A stretch of 54,022 nt of DNA. Source: CAYLXN01 sp964586855. GTDB taxonomy: Bacteria; Patescibacteriota; Saccharimonadia; Saccharimonadales; Saccharimonadaceae. Both the position numbers and the translations under genes were made by a program. Of the stretch, positions 23,183-33,295 are shown piece by piece (within the stretch, counting starts at the first letter, position 1; every line of letters begins with the position of its first letter). The notes below the pieces were generated by a model that was not told where the DNA came from, made no database searches, and saw only the letters and a list, made by a program, of their open reading frames with translations. The DNA lies in contig CAZPHO010000004.1 of the NCBI GenBank assembly GCA_964586855.1, positions 1 through 54,022 of the forward strand. The letters run 5' to 3'.

Positions 23183-25906
23183 CTAGCTATCTCGTTGGCG
23201 AGGCCAGCGACGGGTGCTAGAGCTGTTGTTGGCTGTTGGCGGGGTTTCTCCATCGTCATCGTTGCTGCCAACATTTGGCCCCATAAATGATTGGGTGGAG
23301 CTGTAGAGTGCTCGGTCGCGGACGGTGACGCTGATAGTTTGGTTGCTGGCAGTGAAGTTATGACTAATCCGAAGAGTGGATGAAGCATTGCCACTGAAGA
23401 CTGTTTGCCCAGCTACGGCGACAGTGGCGGTGGTCAATGGATGAGTGCCAGCCGATAAATTAACAGTAATTGAGTTTGGCGATGTCTGGACGCTATTGAC
23501 GCTTGGTTTTGCATCATTACACTTGTGCACGTCGTCTTTTTTGGTAGCGTCATAGCCGTCAGCCCCAAAGACGACATCTTTTTTAGTGATTGGATCTTTC
23601 ATCTTGGTAACAGTAACCTCAACTCGAGCGTCGGGCGGGGTGCAGTCAGTGGCTAGCTTCTTTGAAACTTTGTCAAAAGTCATCTTTTCGCCCTTAGCAA
23701 TCTGGCTTTGATTGAACCATGATGGCCAAATATCAGTTTGACCCATGACGGTCATTCGCTTCAGCCCTTCTGGCTGGGCGATTTTATCACCTGACTTCCA
23801 TTTTCCTTGTTTGGCATAAACACTGTGATGGACGTTATACATGTAATCATTCATCACTCGCCGCACAGGTGAGTTGTCGCTTGAAGCCATTGGTCGGCCA
23901 TCGTGATTGCCAGACCAGACGCCAGTAGCGATTTTAGACGAGTAGCCCATCATCCAAGAGTCTTTAGCTTGGCCGCGACCATTTTCAGTGGTGCCAGTCT
24001 TAGAGGCGGTCCAGACACCGTCGACAACAAAGCCGAAGCTGTAGGCTTGAGCTCCAAATGTCAACGATCGAGCGGTCGGATCGGCTAAAATATCAGTTAC
24101 CATATAAGCAGTCTGAGGATCAACTACACGTTTGCCTTGGGCGTTTTTCCAGGCCAAGAGCTGTTCGTTGCTAGAATTTTTAACCTCTAGAATATAGGTA
24201 ATCGGCTTGTAGCTACCACCGCGAGCGATCGAAGCAAAGGCATTGGTGTGCTCAACTTGTCGAACCCGACAGCCACCACCGATGGCTGATGATAGGCCAG
24301 CAAACTCTGCATCTGCGCAGTAAGAAATATTACCTAACTCTCGGTTGATTTTTAAAGCTTGCTCAGTGCCAGCGATATACATCGCTTTGACGGCTGGACG
24401 GTTGAGTGATGAGCCGAGTGATTTACGAATCGTCACGTTGCCGTAGGTGCCGCGCGTATAGTTTTGCAAAGTACAGTTTGAAACCGACCCCGCACAATAG
24501 AGGCTATCGATGTTCTCATCGCGCAAGATCGACCCTGGACCGTAATTGACGCCTTCGCGCTCCATAAACAGCGGGATGTAATCAGCTACTGGCTTGATGC
24601 TTGAGCCAGGTTCAAGCAGCGAAGTTGAGGCGTTGCGCTGACCATAGCCGGCTTTGCTGAAATTAACACTGCCAACCATGGCAATCACCTGGCCAGTGTC
24701 GACATCAATTGAACTCATTGATAGATTGTCGGCTCCAGTGTAGCCAATCAGTTTGGCACCAGCCGCGACTGCCTGTTCAGCGTATTTTTGAGCCTCTAGA
24801 TCAAGGGTGGTTGTAATCTTTAAACCACCAGCCCGAACGGTAGTCATGCCGAGTTGGTTTTCTAGCTGGTCACGAACTTCAAGCACAAAATGAGGGGCCT
24901 TGATGTCCTCAAAGCTATTTTGTTCACGCTTAACGGTGGCCAGGATATTAAACTTCTTGGCCTCTTCAGCTTCTTCCTTGGTAATTGCCCCAGTTTCAAC
25001 CATCTGATCGAGCACATATCGCTGGCGAGCGATCAAATATTCATTGCCTTCGGTGTTCCATGGATCGTAAAGATAGGGTTGGTTGGGAATTGAGGCCAGT
25101 AGCGCTGCTTCAGGCAAAGTTAAATCCTTGGAGCTTTTATTGAAATAAGCTTGAGCCCCTGATTCGACGCCGTTACGTCGACCACCATAAGATGATTCGT
25201 TGAGATAGAGCGTTAAAATTTCATCCTTGGTATACATCCGCTCGATTTCGGTTGCTAAAATTGCTTCCTTGATTTTGCGCGGCACACCGCCCCAACTGCG
25301 GTCGTAAGCCTCTTCGGCCAAGAAAACTTGCTTGACTAGTTGCTGAGTCAGGGTTGAGCCGCCTTGGGTACTGCCACCTTTTAAGTTGTTGACCAGGGCT
25401 CGCACAATTCCCTGAAGGCTTACGCCGTGATGCTCGTAAAATGATTTGTCTTCGATAGCGACGGTGGCATCTTTGACGTATTTATTGATGCTTTCACTTT
25501 TGACGACCAGTTTGTAGTCGCCATCGCCTTTGTCCTCCCAGAGTAGTTTGCCGTGCCGGTCATAATATTCATTGACGGTGGTTTGGATTTTGCGGGTCAA
25601 ATCACTAGCATTTATCTTTTTCAAATCTTGGCGGTAATAGGCAAACACACTGGCCGCAAAAGCAATACCGACGATCATCAGCACGCCAAATATTTTTAGA
25701 AAAGTCAGTAAGCCTTCTTTTGAAAAGACAAAACCAGCGACTCGTTTAGGATGCAAGCGATAAAAGAAACGCTTGACTGGATGTTTAGGCAGGCTGGCTT
25801 TATATTGAGCTTTTTTGCGCAATCGATCTTCTTTTTTGGCTTTGCGACTTGAGGCCAAATTGGAATAAAGCTTCATGTTCTTGGATGGTTTAGATTTTTT
25901 TGCCAC
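23183..25906 (-). CDS. Class A penicillin-binding protein (PBP1A type)
   Basis: 907 residues from a GTG preceded by AAGGAAC. A basic cytoplasmic tail and one membrane helix (about 53-72) precede the GT51 glycosyltransferase domain, which has EDKSFYEHHGVS and GGSTLTQQLVK. The transpeptidase domain has SSIK (nucleophile Ser), SLN and KTGTTENG. An Ig-like C-terminal domain (about 790-870) and a Ser/Thr/Pro-rich end follow. It polymerises and cross-links peptidoglycan on the outer face of the membrane, showing that this organism builds a murein wall. Confidence 0.96.
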   Translation of the reverse strand: MAKKSKPSKNMKLYSNLASSRKAKKEDRLRKKAQYKASLPKHPVKRFFYRLHPKRVAGFVFSKEGLLTFLKIFGVLMIVGIAFAASVFAYYRQDLKKINASDLTRKIQTTVNEYYDRHGKLLWEDKGDGDYKLVVKSESINKYVKDATVAIEDKSFYEHHGVSLQGIVRALVNNLKGGSTQGGSTLTQQLVKQVFLAEEAYDRSWGGVPRKIKEAILATEIERMYTKDEILTLYLNESSYGGRRNGVESGAQAYFNKSSKDLTLPEAALLASIPNQPYLYDPWNTEGNEYLIARQRYVLDQMVETGAITKEEAEEAKKFNILATVKREQNSFEDIKAPHFVLEVRDQLENQLGMTTVRAGGLKITTTLDLEAQKYAEQAVAAGAKLIGYTGADNLSMSSIDVDTGQVIAMVGSVNFSKAGYGQRNASTSLLEPGSSIKPVADYIPLFMEREGVNYGPGSILRDENIDSLYCAGSVSNCTLQNYTRGTYGNVTIRKSLGSSLNRPAVKAMYIAGTEQALKINRELGNISYCADAEFAGLSSAIGGGCRVRQVEHTNAFASIARGGSYKPITYILEVKNSSNEQLLAWKNAQGKRVVDPQTAYMVTDILADPTARSLTFGAQAYSFGFVVDGVWTASKTGTTENGRGQAKDSWMMGYSSKIATGVWSGNHDGRPMASSDNSPVRRVMNDYMYNVHHSVYAKQGKWKSGDKIAQPEGLKRMTVMGQTDIWPSWFNQSQIAKGEKMTFDKVSKKLATDCTPPDARVEVTVTKMKDPITKKDVVFGADGYDATKKDDVHKCNDAKPSVNSVQTSPNSITVNLSAGTHPLTTATVAVAGQTVFSGNASSTLRISHNFTASNQTISVTVRDRALYSSTQSFMGPNVGSNDDDGETPPTANNSSSTRRWPRQRDS

Positions 25907-26034
25907 AATTAGTTCCTTGTTGATTCAATTAATCTTAAAATAATCATTATTAACATCGTTCATTATATCATCTTTGATGAATAATTAGTATTTTTTTGCT
26001 ATACTTAAGGAAAGCAAAAGACAGAAGGAGAAGT

Positions 26035-27249
26035 ATGAAACTAGCAGATGACCTAAACTGGCGCGGGTTAATTAATCAGACTACCTACGAACGGCCAGAT
26101 CGGATTAATCAACCAGGGATTAAATTTTATTTTGGAGTTGACCCGAGTGCTGAGAGTATGACGATTGGTAATTTGGCAGCGATGCTGTTTGTGCGCCGCT
26201 TGATTGAAGCTGGTCATCAGGCCTATTTGCTGGTTGGCGGTGCGACTGGTCAAATTGGCGACCCTGATGGCAAAAAAGACGAGCGTCATCTCAAAGATTT
26301 AGTGACCGTTACTCATAACAAACAGCGGATTGTAGCTCAGTTTCGACGACTACTTCAGGGAATGGATTTTATGGTGGTTGACAATTACGACTGGTTTAAG
26401 GACATAGGCTACGTTGATTTCTTGCGTGAAGTCGGCAAGCACATGCCGATGAGTCAGATGCTGGGTCGTGAGTTTATTAAAAATCGATTGGGTGAGGCTG
26501 GTAGTGGCATTTCTTACGCCGAGTTTTCTTATGTGCTAATTCAGGCTTATGATTTTGTCCATCTCAATCGTGAATTTGGGGTGGAACTGCAAGTTTGTGG
26601 GGCTGATCAGTGGGGTAACTCGATCGCTGGTGTCGATTTGCTGCGTCGATTAGATAGCAAGGCCGCCAATGTTTTGTCGCTACCTCTAGTGGTCAATAAA
26701 TCAACCGGCCGCAAATTTGGCAAGAGCGAAGATGGAGCGATTTGGCTCGACGAAGCCAAGACCAGCGTTTATAAATTTTATCAATTTTGGCTGAATCTGG
26801 ATGACGAAGGGGTTGAAGATTATCTGAAAATTTACACTTTTCTCAGCAAGTCAGAGATCGAGGATTTGATTGACGTCCATCGCCAAAATCCAGGTGAACG
26901 GGCAGCTCAAAAAGTTCTGGCCAAGGAAGTAACGACTCTGGTGCATGGCGTCCAGCGCTGTCAGAGTGTTCAGCGAGTATCTCGAGTGCTGTTCAGCGGC
27001 CAGGGTTTTAAGGATTTGAATGCTCAAGATTTGGACTTGCTAGCTCAAGAGATTCCTGAGGCCAAGCTCAATCAAACCACGACTGAGGCACTGGTGGAGT
27101 CAGAGATTGCTAGCAGCAATTCCCAGGCTCGACGACTAATTGAGTCAGGAGCAGTGTCGGTTAATGGCCAAAAAATCGACCACGACATCGAGTTGATTGA
27201 GCCAAGTTTGATCAAAAAGGGCAAAAATAATTTTGTCTTAGTCAGGTAA
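26035..27249 (+). CDS. tyrS: Tyrosyl-tRNA synthetase with altered HIGH motif
   Basis: 404 residues. ATG at 26035 is chosen because GAAGGAG lies just upstream; an earlier in-frame start at 25996 has no ribosome site. The class I signature, normally HIGH, reads T43-I-G-N46 within SAESMTIGNL. The second signature is intact as KFGKSEDG. Tyr-binding and CP1 regions (GADQWGNSIAGVDL) match TyrRS, and a C-terminal S4 RNA-binding domain (about 335-404) is present. It heads the tyrS-phosphohexomutase-recG-rsmD operon. A TATACT box at 26000-26005 is the likely -10. Confidence 0.95.
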   Translation: MKLADDLNWRGLINQTTYERPDRINQPGIKFYFGVDPSAESMTIGNLAAMLFVRRLIEAGHQAYLLVGGATGQIGDPDGKKDERHLKDLVTVTHNKQRIVAQFRRLLQGMDFMVVDNYDWFKDIGYVDFLREVGKHMPMSQMLGREFIKNRLGEAGSGISYAEFSYVLIQAYDFVHLNREFGVELQVCGADQWGNSIAGVDLLRRLDSKAANVLSLPLVVNKSTGRKFGKSEDGAIWLDEAKTSVYKFYQFWLNLDDEGVEDYLKIYTFLSKSEIEDLIDVHRQNPGERAAQKVLAKEVTTLVHGVQRCQSVQRVSRVLFSGQGFKDLNAQDLDLLAQEIPEAKLNQTTTEALVESEIASSNSQARRLIESGAVSVNGQKIDHDIELIEPSLIKKGKNNFVLVR

Positions 27250-27251
27250 AT

Positions 27252-29012
27252 GTGGATTTAATCGACCAAAAACTTTCACCAGCCGCCGCTCAACACCTCA
27301 GGCAGTGGTTAGGGCAGCCGAAATATATTGATTATCGATCGGATATCAAGCAACTGATTGCCGAAGGCGATTGGCTGGAACTTGAAGATAGTTTTTTTAA
27401 AGTGCTCGAGTTTGGCACGGCTGGTCGACGGGGAAAAACTGGAGTTGGGCCTAATCGAATTAATAAAATTACGATTGGTGAGTCGACGCAAGGATTATGT
27501 AGTTATTTGGCGACTGAAGTCGATTCGGCCAAAAGTTTAGTCATTGCCTATGACACGCGCACCACCAGTCAAGATTTGGCTGAATATGCGGCCCAAGTGG
27601 CAGCTGCTAATAATTTTAAGGTATACTTATTTGATGGCTATCGGCCGACACCTGAGCTCAGTTTCATGGTGCGTCATTTGCAGGCGGCGGCTGGAATTGT
27701 GATTTCGGCTTCGCACAATCCACCGGCCGACAATGGTTTTAAGGCTTATTGGTCAGATGGCGGGCAGTTGGTTAGTCCGCACGCTGAGGCGGTGCTGGCA
27801 GCGTCGCAGGCTGTGGCTGACATCAAGGCGGTCGACTATCAAACGGCGATTGATGCTGACCAGATTGTGATTTTAAGTGAAGCCGAGGATCAGTCGTATT
27901 ATGATGCAGTTTTGAAACAAAGCCAGGGCCAAGCGCGTGAACTAAAGATCGTTTATTCGCCACTGCACGGAGCTGGACAGCGCAATGTTTTGCCAATTTT
28001 GACTCAGGCTGGCTTTAAGATTGGTGTGGTTGAAGATCAGATGACGCCCGACGGTAATTTCCCGACAATTTCTAATCAGAAGCCAAATCCAGAAAATCCC
28101 AACGCTAATCAGTTAGCAGCCAAGCAGATGCTGTCCACCAAAGCTGATCTGGCAATCACTACCGACCCTGATGCTGATCGATTGGCGGTGGTCGTAAATC
28201 GCAATCAACAACCTCAGCTTTTGACTGGCAATCAAACAGCGGCTTTGATCGCCGACTATCTGTTGTCAAAATTACAAACTAAGCATGGTGATCTAGAGCA
28301 GCGATTTTATCTAGCCAAGACGATCGTCACGACTGAGCTTTTGACTGAGATTGCTAATTACTACAACACCCAGATGTTTGGCGATCATCTGGTGGGATTC
28401 AAATATATTGGCCAAGAGATCGAGAGTCACTTGGCCGATGGCTTGCAATTTGTGATGGGTGGCGAGGAGAGTTATGGCGTGTTGGTCGGTGATTATGCTC
28501 GCGATAAAGACGCTGCCAGCGGAGCCTTGCCGATTGCTGAACTAGCGGCCGAGCTCAAGATCGAAGGGCGCGATTTATACGATAAATTACTGGAATTATT
28601 TGCTCGTCACGGTATTTTCACTGAGACTCTTGGGAATATTGAATTTCCAGGTGCGGTTGGTTTTCAGCAGATGCAAGAGCTGATGGCTCGTTTGCGATCT
28701 CAGCCGCCAACAACTATTGCCGAGCAGTCGGTCAGTGTGGTTAAAGATTACAAAACTTTGACTCGGACAGAAATAGCAACTGGGGCTGAGTCCAAGCTGG
28801 AATGCAGCGATTCGGGCAATGTCTTGGTGTTTGAGTTTGGTGACTCTCGGCGAAGGCTGACGATTCGACCAAGCGGCACTGAGCCAAAAATTAAGCTTTA
28901 TTTGCAGTGGTGGACTGGAGCCAGTGATCAGCCAATAGCTGATCAAGTCCAGAAAGCCGAGCAGGAAGTTACTGACTTACTAGCTTCGATTGAGGCGGAG
29001 TTGATTAATTAA
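27252..29012 (+). CDS. Phosphoglucomutase/phosphomannomutase family enzyme
   Basis: 586 residues from a GTG, 2 nt after tyrS. Four-domain alpha-D-phosphohexomutase. The active-site Ser is in GIVISASHNPPADNGFK, the Mg loop is DPDADRLAV, the sugar-binding loop is GGEESYGV and the phosphate-binding loop is IRPSGTEPKIKLYL. The length and the GTAGRRG start resemble the PgcA-type alpha-phosphoglucomutases. It would supply hexose-1-phosphate for sugar nucleotides and may feed the glycopolymer locus later in the window. Substrate choice cannot be read from the sequence. Confidence 0.93.
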   Translation: MDLIDQKLSPAAAQHLRQWLGQPKYIDYRSDIKQLIAEGDWLELEDSFFKVLEFGTAGRRGKTGVGPNRINKITIGESTQGLCSYLATEVDSAKSLVIAYDTRTTSQDLAEYAAQVAAANNFKVYLFDGYRPTPELSFMVRHLQAAAGIVISASHNPPADNGFKAYWSDGGQLVSPHAEAVLAASQAVADIKAVDYQTAIDADQIVILSEAEDQSYYDAVLKQSQGQARELKIVYSPLHGAGQRNVLPILTQAGFKIGVVEDQMTPDGNFPTISNQKPNPENPNANQLAAKQMLSTKADLAITTDPDADRLAVVVNRNQQPQLLTGNQTAALIADYLLSKLQTKHGDLEQRFYLAKTIVTTELLTEIANYYNTQMFGDHLVGFKYIGQEIESHLADGLQFVMGGEESYGVLVGDYARDKDAASGALPIAELAAELKIEGRDLYDKLLELFARHGIFTETLGNIEFPGAVGFQQMQELMARLRSQPPTTIAEQSVSVVKDYKTLTRTEIATGAESKLECSDSGNVLVFEFGDSRRRLTIRPSGTEPKIKLYLQWWTGASDQPIADQVQKAEQEVTDLLASIEAELIN

Positions 29013-29014
29013 TC

Positions 29015-31078
29015 GTGAGTTGGCTAGCAAATGATTCAGTTGGCGAAATCAAGGGCGTGGGCGAGGTTTCGTTTAACAAACTACAAGCGGCTGGCCTCAA
29101 AACTAAACTTGATCTGATCAATTACTTGCCACGTGATTATCAGTCGATTAATTTCATTAATAAACTGGCTAATGTCCAGCCAGGGCAAATCACGATAGTT
29201 GCCAGAGCTGAAAATATTAATTTACGGCGGACTAATCGAGCCCTGACGGTGCTTCAAGCTGATCTACTGGATGACGATGGCGATAAAATTCAAGCCGTGT
29301 GGTTTAATCAACCTTATCGTCAGAATCAATTGCGCAAGGGTAAATTTTACTTTTCGGGCACTTTTGAGTTTACTCGTGGACGCTATCAGCTGACCAATCC
29401 GAGCGTAGTTGAAGTTCGCAGTGCCAGCAAGCAGCTGGCCGACAATCGGATTCAGCCGATTTATCCATCGACTCGAGGTTTGAAATCAAGTTTTTTTGAG
29501 AAAATTATCAAGAATCTAGCTGGCGAGATTATGCTGCTGGATGAAAGCTTGCCAGCAGTGGTGGTTGAAAAATTGGAGCTGCCAGAGCGAAGTGACGCTT
29601 ATTATCAGCTGCATTTTCCGGCTAGCATCGAGCAGCTAGATCAAGCCAAGCGGCGTTATCAGGTTGAAAATTATTTTGTGGCCGAGCTGGCGAGTTATAT
29701 CAACGGTGAGCAATATCGGCAATTGATGGCTGAGTCGGTGGAGACAGACTTGAAACTAATTAAACAAGCTCTGAGCAAACTATCCTTTCAGCTGACCGAC
29801 GATCAGCGCAAAGTTCTCTGGGCGGTGCTGCAAGATTTAGCTGCTACGACGCCGATGAACCGCTTGATTCAGGGTGATGTTGGCTCGGGCAAGACGATTG
29901 TAGCGATGCTGGCGGCGCTGAATGTTGCTAAAGCTGGCGGTCAAGTGGCAATCATGGCTCCAACTGAAATTTTAGCTAAACAACATTTTGCTAATTTTGA
30001 ACAGTTGCTGAGTCAATTTAACATCAAGACTAGTTTATTGATTGGTGCGCTCAAACCCAAAGCCAAGACGGAGCTGCAGCAGCAAATCGCTGCTGGTGAA
30101 ATTCAGGTGGTGGTTGGTACTCATTCCTTGGTTCAGGATAAGCTTGAGTTTGCTAATCTTCAGTTGGCGGTGATCGACGAGCAGCATCGGTTTGGGGTGG
30201 ATCAGCGTCAAAAATTACTCCAAAAAGCCAAAGATTCGATGCCGCATTTGCTGTCGATGACCGCTACGCCGATTCCGCGGTCGCTAGCGCTGGTACTGAA
30301 GCACGAACTGAAAATCAGTTCGATTCGCCAAAAGCCAGCTGGTCGTCAGCCGATCACTACCCAGATTATCGACCAAAACAAGCGAGATTTGGTTTATCAA
30401 GATGTGGCTCGGCTTTTGGACAAGGGGCAGCAGGCATACGTAGTTTGTGGCTTGATTGACGAGACTGAAGAAACTGAAGAAACTGAGCGTCAGAGTGTTG
30501 AGACAGTTTTTGAACGAGTTAAAGCCAGGGACTTGCCAGGGAAAAAGATTGCGATGCTGCATGGCAAGATGCCGTCCGACCAAAAAGATCAGATTATGAC
30601 TGATTTTCAGAAAGGTGAATACGATGTTTTGGTTAGCACGACGGTGATTGAGGTTGGAATTGATGTGCCGAATGCCACGGCGATGGTGATCGAGGATGCG
30701 AAATTTTATGGCCTGAGTCAGTTGCATCAGCTGCGTGGTCGAATTGGCCGTGGCGATCATCCCAGTTTTTGCTGGCTAATCGCCGATGATCAAGCAGTGA
30801 CCGAGCGGCTCAAAGCAATTGAACGCTCAAACGATGGTTTTTATCTGGCAGAAATGGATTTGAAATTGCGCGGCATGGGTGACCTGTATGGTCGAGCTCA
30901 GCACGGCTGGTTTAGTTTGCAGGCTGATCTGGCGGCGCTGGAACAGGCTGAGCAAGGGCTTAAAGCGTATGTTGACGATCTAAGGGCCAAAGACCTGACA
31001 CTGGCGGCTGATCTTAAAAATTATCCTGATCTGGCGCGGGCGGTAGCTGACTTCGACCAACTAACTATGTTAAACTAA
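29015..31078 (+). CDS. recG: ATP-dependent DNA helicase RecG
   Basis: 687 residues from GTG, 2 nt after the previous gene. The N-terminal wedge/OB domain (about 60-150) is followed by superfamily 2 helicase motifs: Walker A GDVGSGKTIVA, Walker B VIDEQHRFGV (DEQH box, typical of RecG), SMTATPIPRS and QLRGRIGRGDHPSFC. It remodels stalled forks and Holliday junctions. Length is normal for the family. Confidence 0.97.
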   Translation: MSWLANDSVGEIKGVGEVSFNKLQAAGLKTKLDLINYLPRDYQSINFINKLANVQPGQITIVARAENINLRRTNRALTVLQADLLDDDGDKIQAVWFNQPYRQNQLRKGKFYFSGTFEFTRGRYQLTNPSVVEVRSASKQLADNRIQPIYPSTRGLKSSFFEKIIKNLAGEIMLLDESLPAVVVEKLELPERSDAYYQLHFPASIEQLDQAKRRYQVENYFVAELASYINGEQYRQLMAESVETDLKLIKQALSKLSFQLTDDQRKVLWAVLQDLAATTPMNRLIQGDVGSGKTIVAMLAALNVAKAGGQVAIMAPTEILAKQHFANFEQLLSQFNIKTSLLIGALKPKAKTELQQQIAAGEIQVVVGTHSLVQDKLEFANLQLAVIDEQHRFGVDQRQKLLQKAKDSMPHLLSMTATPIPRSLALVLKHELKISSIRQKPAGRQPITTQIIDQNKRDLVYQDVARLLDKGQQAYVVCGLIDETEETEETERQSVETVFERVKARDLPGKKIAMLHGKMPSDQKDQIMTDFQKGEYDVLVSTTVIEVGIDVPNATAMVIEDAKFYGLSQLHQLRGRIGRGDHPSFCWLIADDQAVTERLKAIERSNDGFYLAEMDLKLRGMGDLYGRAQHGWFSLQADLAALEQAEQGLKAYVDDLRAKDLTLAADLKNYPDLARAVADFDQLTMLN

Positions 31079-31082
31079 AATT

Positions 31083-31613
31083 ATGCGAATTATAGCTGGT
31101 AAATTTGGCGGGCGAATGATTGATACGCCCAAGGGATTTAAAACTCATCCGATGAGCGAACGGGCTCGGACGGCGATTTTTAATAAGCTAAGTTTTCAGT
31201 TGTCTGGAGCGAGGGTGGCGGATTTGTTCGCTGGCTCGGGAGCGATTGGGATTGAGGCGCTAAGTCGTGGGGCGGCTAGTTGCGTGTTTGTTGATAATGA
31301 TTATCAGGCGGTGCAAGTTTTGCGGACAAATGTCGCCACTTTAGGGCTGGAAACTGAAACTGAGGCATTTAAAATGCCAGTTGCGACTTGGGCGAATAAT
31401 TATCGAGGTGAGCTATTTGATTTAATTTTCGCCGATCCGCCCTACAATGATTTGCAACTGTCTAGTGTCGCCAAAGCAACAAAGCTGCTCAAGCCCACCG
31501 GCCAGCTGATTTTATCGACACCCAAAGGTCAGCCATTACCGCAGCTTGATGGGTTGAAGTTAACCGACCAGCGTCAATATGCGCAGGCGCAGATTAGTTT
31601 TTACCAGCCTTAG
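31083..31613 (+). CDS. rsmD: 16S rRNA (guanine-966-N2)-methyltransferase
   Basis: 176 residues. IIAGKFGGRMIDTPKG opens the protein as in RsmD, the SAM-binding motif is VADLFAGSGAIGIEALSRGA, and the catalytic NPPY-type motif reads FADPPY. It methylates 16S rRNA late in 30S assembly. It is the last gene of the tyrS operon. Confidence 0.94.
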   Translation: MRIIAGKFGGRMIDTPKGFKTHPMSERARTAIFNKLSFQLSGARVADLFAGSGAIGIEALSRGAASCVFVDNDYQAVQVLRTNVATLGLETETEAFKMPVATWANNYRGELFDLIFADPPYNDLQLSSVAKATKLLKPTGQLILSTPKGQPLPQLDGLKLTDQRQYAQAQISFYQP

Positions 31614-31615
31614 GA

Positions 31616-31644
31616 TTGACAAAGTAGAGCATAAGTGCTATAAT
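31616..31644 (+). promoter_or_regulatory. Consensus promoter of the secG-like gene
   Basis: TTGACA (31616-31621), 17-nt spacer, TATAAT (31639-31644), both perfect. The leader of about 60 nt contains a GCTC-GAAA-GAGC tetraloop hairpin and an AAGGAGGG ribosome site. Confidence 0.88.
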
Positions 31645-31711
31645 TAGGGTATGGCTTTTGTTTGCTCGAAAGAGCGAAAAATACAAGTCAAGAAAAAGGA
31701 GGGCGTAAAAT

Positions 31712-31963
31712 ATGTTTTTACAAATTGCTATTTTGGTAGGCTTTGCCGCGAGCTTGTTTTTGTTCGCGGCAGTGATAATCCAGGGACTAGCAGTTTCAAG
31801 TCCAGTTCAAAAAGAAGAGCCATCAAGTAATGGTGGCGGAAATGGTGGCGGAATCGCCAAAATACTGAATGCAATCGCTAAAGTCTTAGCGATTGCTTCC
31901 GTCATCTTATTAATAATTTCTTCTTTATCTCAAGTATGGGAGGTTGTCAAAAACATGTTTTAA
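31712..31963 (+). CDS. SecG-like small membrane protein
   Basis: 83 residues: helix 1 (about 4-30), a Gly/Asn-rich cytoplasmic loop (NGGGNGGG) and helix 2 (about 50-76). This two-helix hairpin with a Gly-rich loop is the layout of SecG, the accessory subunit of the SecYEG translocon, and the length fits. The usual SecG motifs are weak, so the call rests on layout. A strong promoter and its own terminator imply high, independent expression. If not SecG, it is an unknown small membrane protein. Confidence 0.55.
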   Translation: MFLQIAILVGFAASLFLFAAVIIQGLAVSSPVQKEEPSSNGGGNGGGIAKILNAIAKVLAIASVILLIISSLSQVWEVVKNMF

Positions 31964-31988
31964 AAATCCGAGCTTCGGCTCGGATTTT
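31963..31988. terminator. Intrinsic terminator with UUCG loop
   Basis: AAAATCCGAGC-TTCG-GCTCGGATTTT: an 11-bp stem closed by the very stable UUCG tetraloop, with U-rich tails on both strands. It serves the secG-like gene and probably also the convergent tig. Confidence 0.92.
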
Positions 31989-32008
31989 CTTTTTTAGCAA
32001 AAATTTAT

Positions 32009-33289
32009 CTAACGATTGAGTTCGACGAGCTTATCAATCGTCCGCTCGGTCAAGATATTGTTGCGCAGGTCACGAGCGACGTTTGGCTGGGCGAGCTGCT
32101 GCAAAGCTTCAGGGCTGTTGGCATACTGTTGCTTGATCTCGTCTAGTCGGGCCTCGACATCTTTGGCGGTGACGTTGATTTCAAAAATCTTAGACAATTC
32201 GGCCAGCGCCAAGCCCGATTTGACTCGGTCCACGGCCGCTGGTTCGACGTCTTCTTTCAGCCACTGGTCTTCGGTTTTGCCGATCGACTCGATGTAGCCC
32301 TCAAGCGTCAAGCCGCTGTAGGCCAGATTTTGATTCATATCGCGCTTGATAGCTTCAATCTGATCTTGTTTAAGAATTTCAGGAATATCGGTTTTGGATT
32401 TTTGAGCGAGTTCAGTCACTAGCTGGTCACGATAATCGCGGTCGAGCTGATCTTGCTTCTGTAGTAAAAGATTTTTCTTGATGTCAATTTTTAAGTCGTC
32501 GAGTGTCTTGAAATCGCCAGTTTTTTGAGCTAATTTATCATCTAATTCTGGCAAAACTAGTTCATTGACTTGGTGCAACTCGGTTGTAAAGGTTGCTGGT
32601 TTACCCTTGAGGTCTTGAGCGTGGTAATCTTTGGGGAAGTCGACCTTGACGTCGAATTTGTCACCCGCTTTGTGGCCGACGATTTGGCCTTCAAATCCAG
32701 GAATGAATTGACCTGAGCCAAGCTCAAGCTGGTGGCCCTTGGCTTCACCGCCCGCAAATGGCTTGCCATCAACATAACCTTTAAAATCAATCGTCACCTG
32801 GTCGCCAAGCTTAGCGGCTTGTTTTGATTCTTTGGTTTCAGCATAGCCGCGCTGGATTTTTTCGAGTGTCTCAGTCACTTCTTTGTCGGTAATTTTAGCA
32901 ATTTGAGCTTTGGCTTTGAGCTTTTTGTAATCAGGCAGTTTGACTGGCGGCACGACCTCAAACGTCGCAGTGTAGTCTAGAGTCTCGCCGGGCACGAACT
33001 TAGTTAGGTTGATTTGCGGCTGGTCGAGCGGTTGGACTTTTTGATCTTCCAGGGCTCGGACAATCGTTGTATTTATGATATCGTCAATCACGTGTTGGTT
33101 GAGGTGGTTGGGATCAAGTTCTTTTTTAATTAGACTGAGAGGCGCTTTGCCGGCTCGGAAGCCCTTGGTTTTGATGGTCGGTGCCAATTTACGCAGGGTC
33201 TTGGTTTCGTATTTACTTAATTCTGATTGATCAAGACTAATCTTGAATTCGACCTTGGTGGTCGATAGTTTATTCATCTCTAATTTCAT
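32009..33289 (-). CDS. tig: Trigger factor
   Basis: 426 residues. The N-terminal ribosome-binding domain contains the signature TKGFRAGKAPLSLIKK, close to the usual GFRxGKxP. The FKBP-type peptidyl-prolyl isomerase domain (about 155-240) has VTIDFKGYVDGKPF and IPGFEGQIVGHKAGD, and the helical C-terminal chaperone domain follows. It is a ribosome-bound folding helper. The first ATG aligns with the usual family start, and a TATAAT ends 6 nt before it, so the mRNA is probably leaderless. Confidence 0.97.
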   Translation of the reverse strand: MKLEMNKLSTTKVEFKISLDQSELSKYETKTLRKLAPTIKTKGFRAGKAPLSLIKKELDPNHLNQHVIDDIINTTIVRALEDQKVQPLDQPQINLTKFVPGETLDYTATFEVVPPVKLPDYKKLKAKAQIAKITDKEVTETLEKIQRGYAETKESKQAAKLGDQVTIDFKGYVDGKPFAGGEAKGHQLELGSGQFIPGFEGQIVGHKAGDKFDVKVDFPKDYHAQDLKGKPATFTTELHQVNELVLPELDDKLAQKTGDFKTLDDLKIDIKKNLLLQKQDQLDRDYRDQLVTELAQKSKTDIPEILKQDQIEAIKRDMNQNLAYSGLTLEGYIESIGKTEDQWLKEDVEPAAVDRVKSGLALAELSKIFEINVTAKDVEARLDEIKQQYANSPEALQQLAQPNVARDLRNNILTERTIDKLVELNR

Positions 33290-33295
33290 AGCTTA

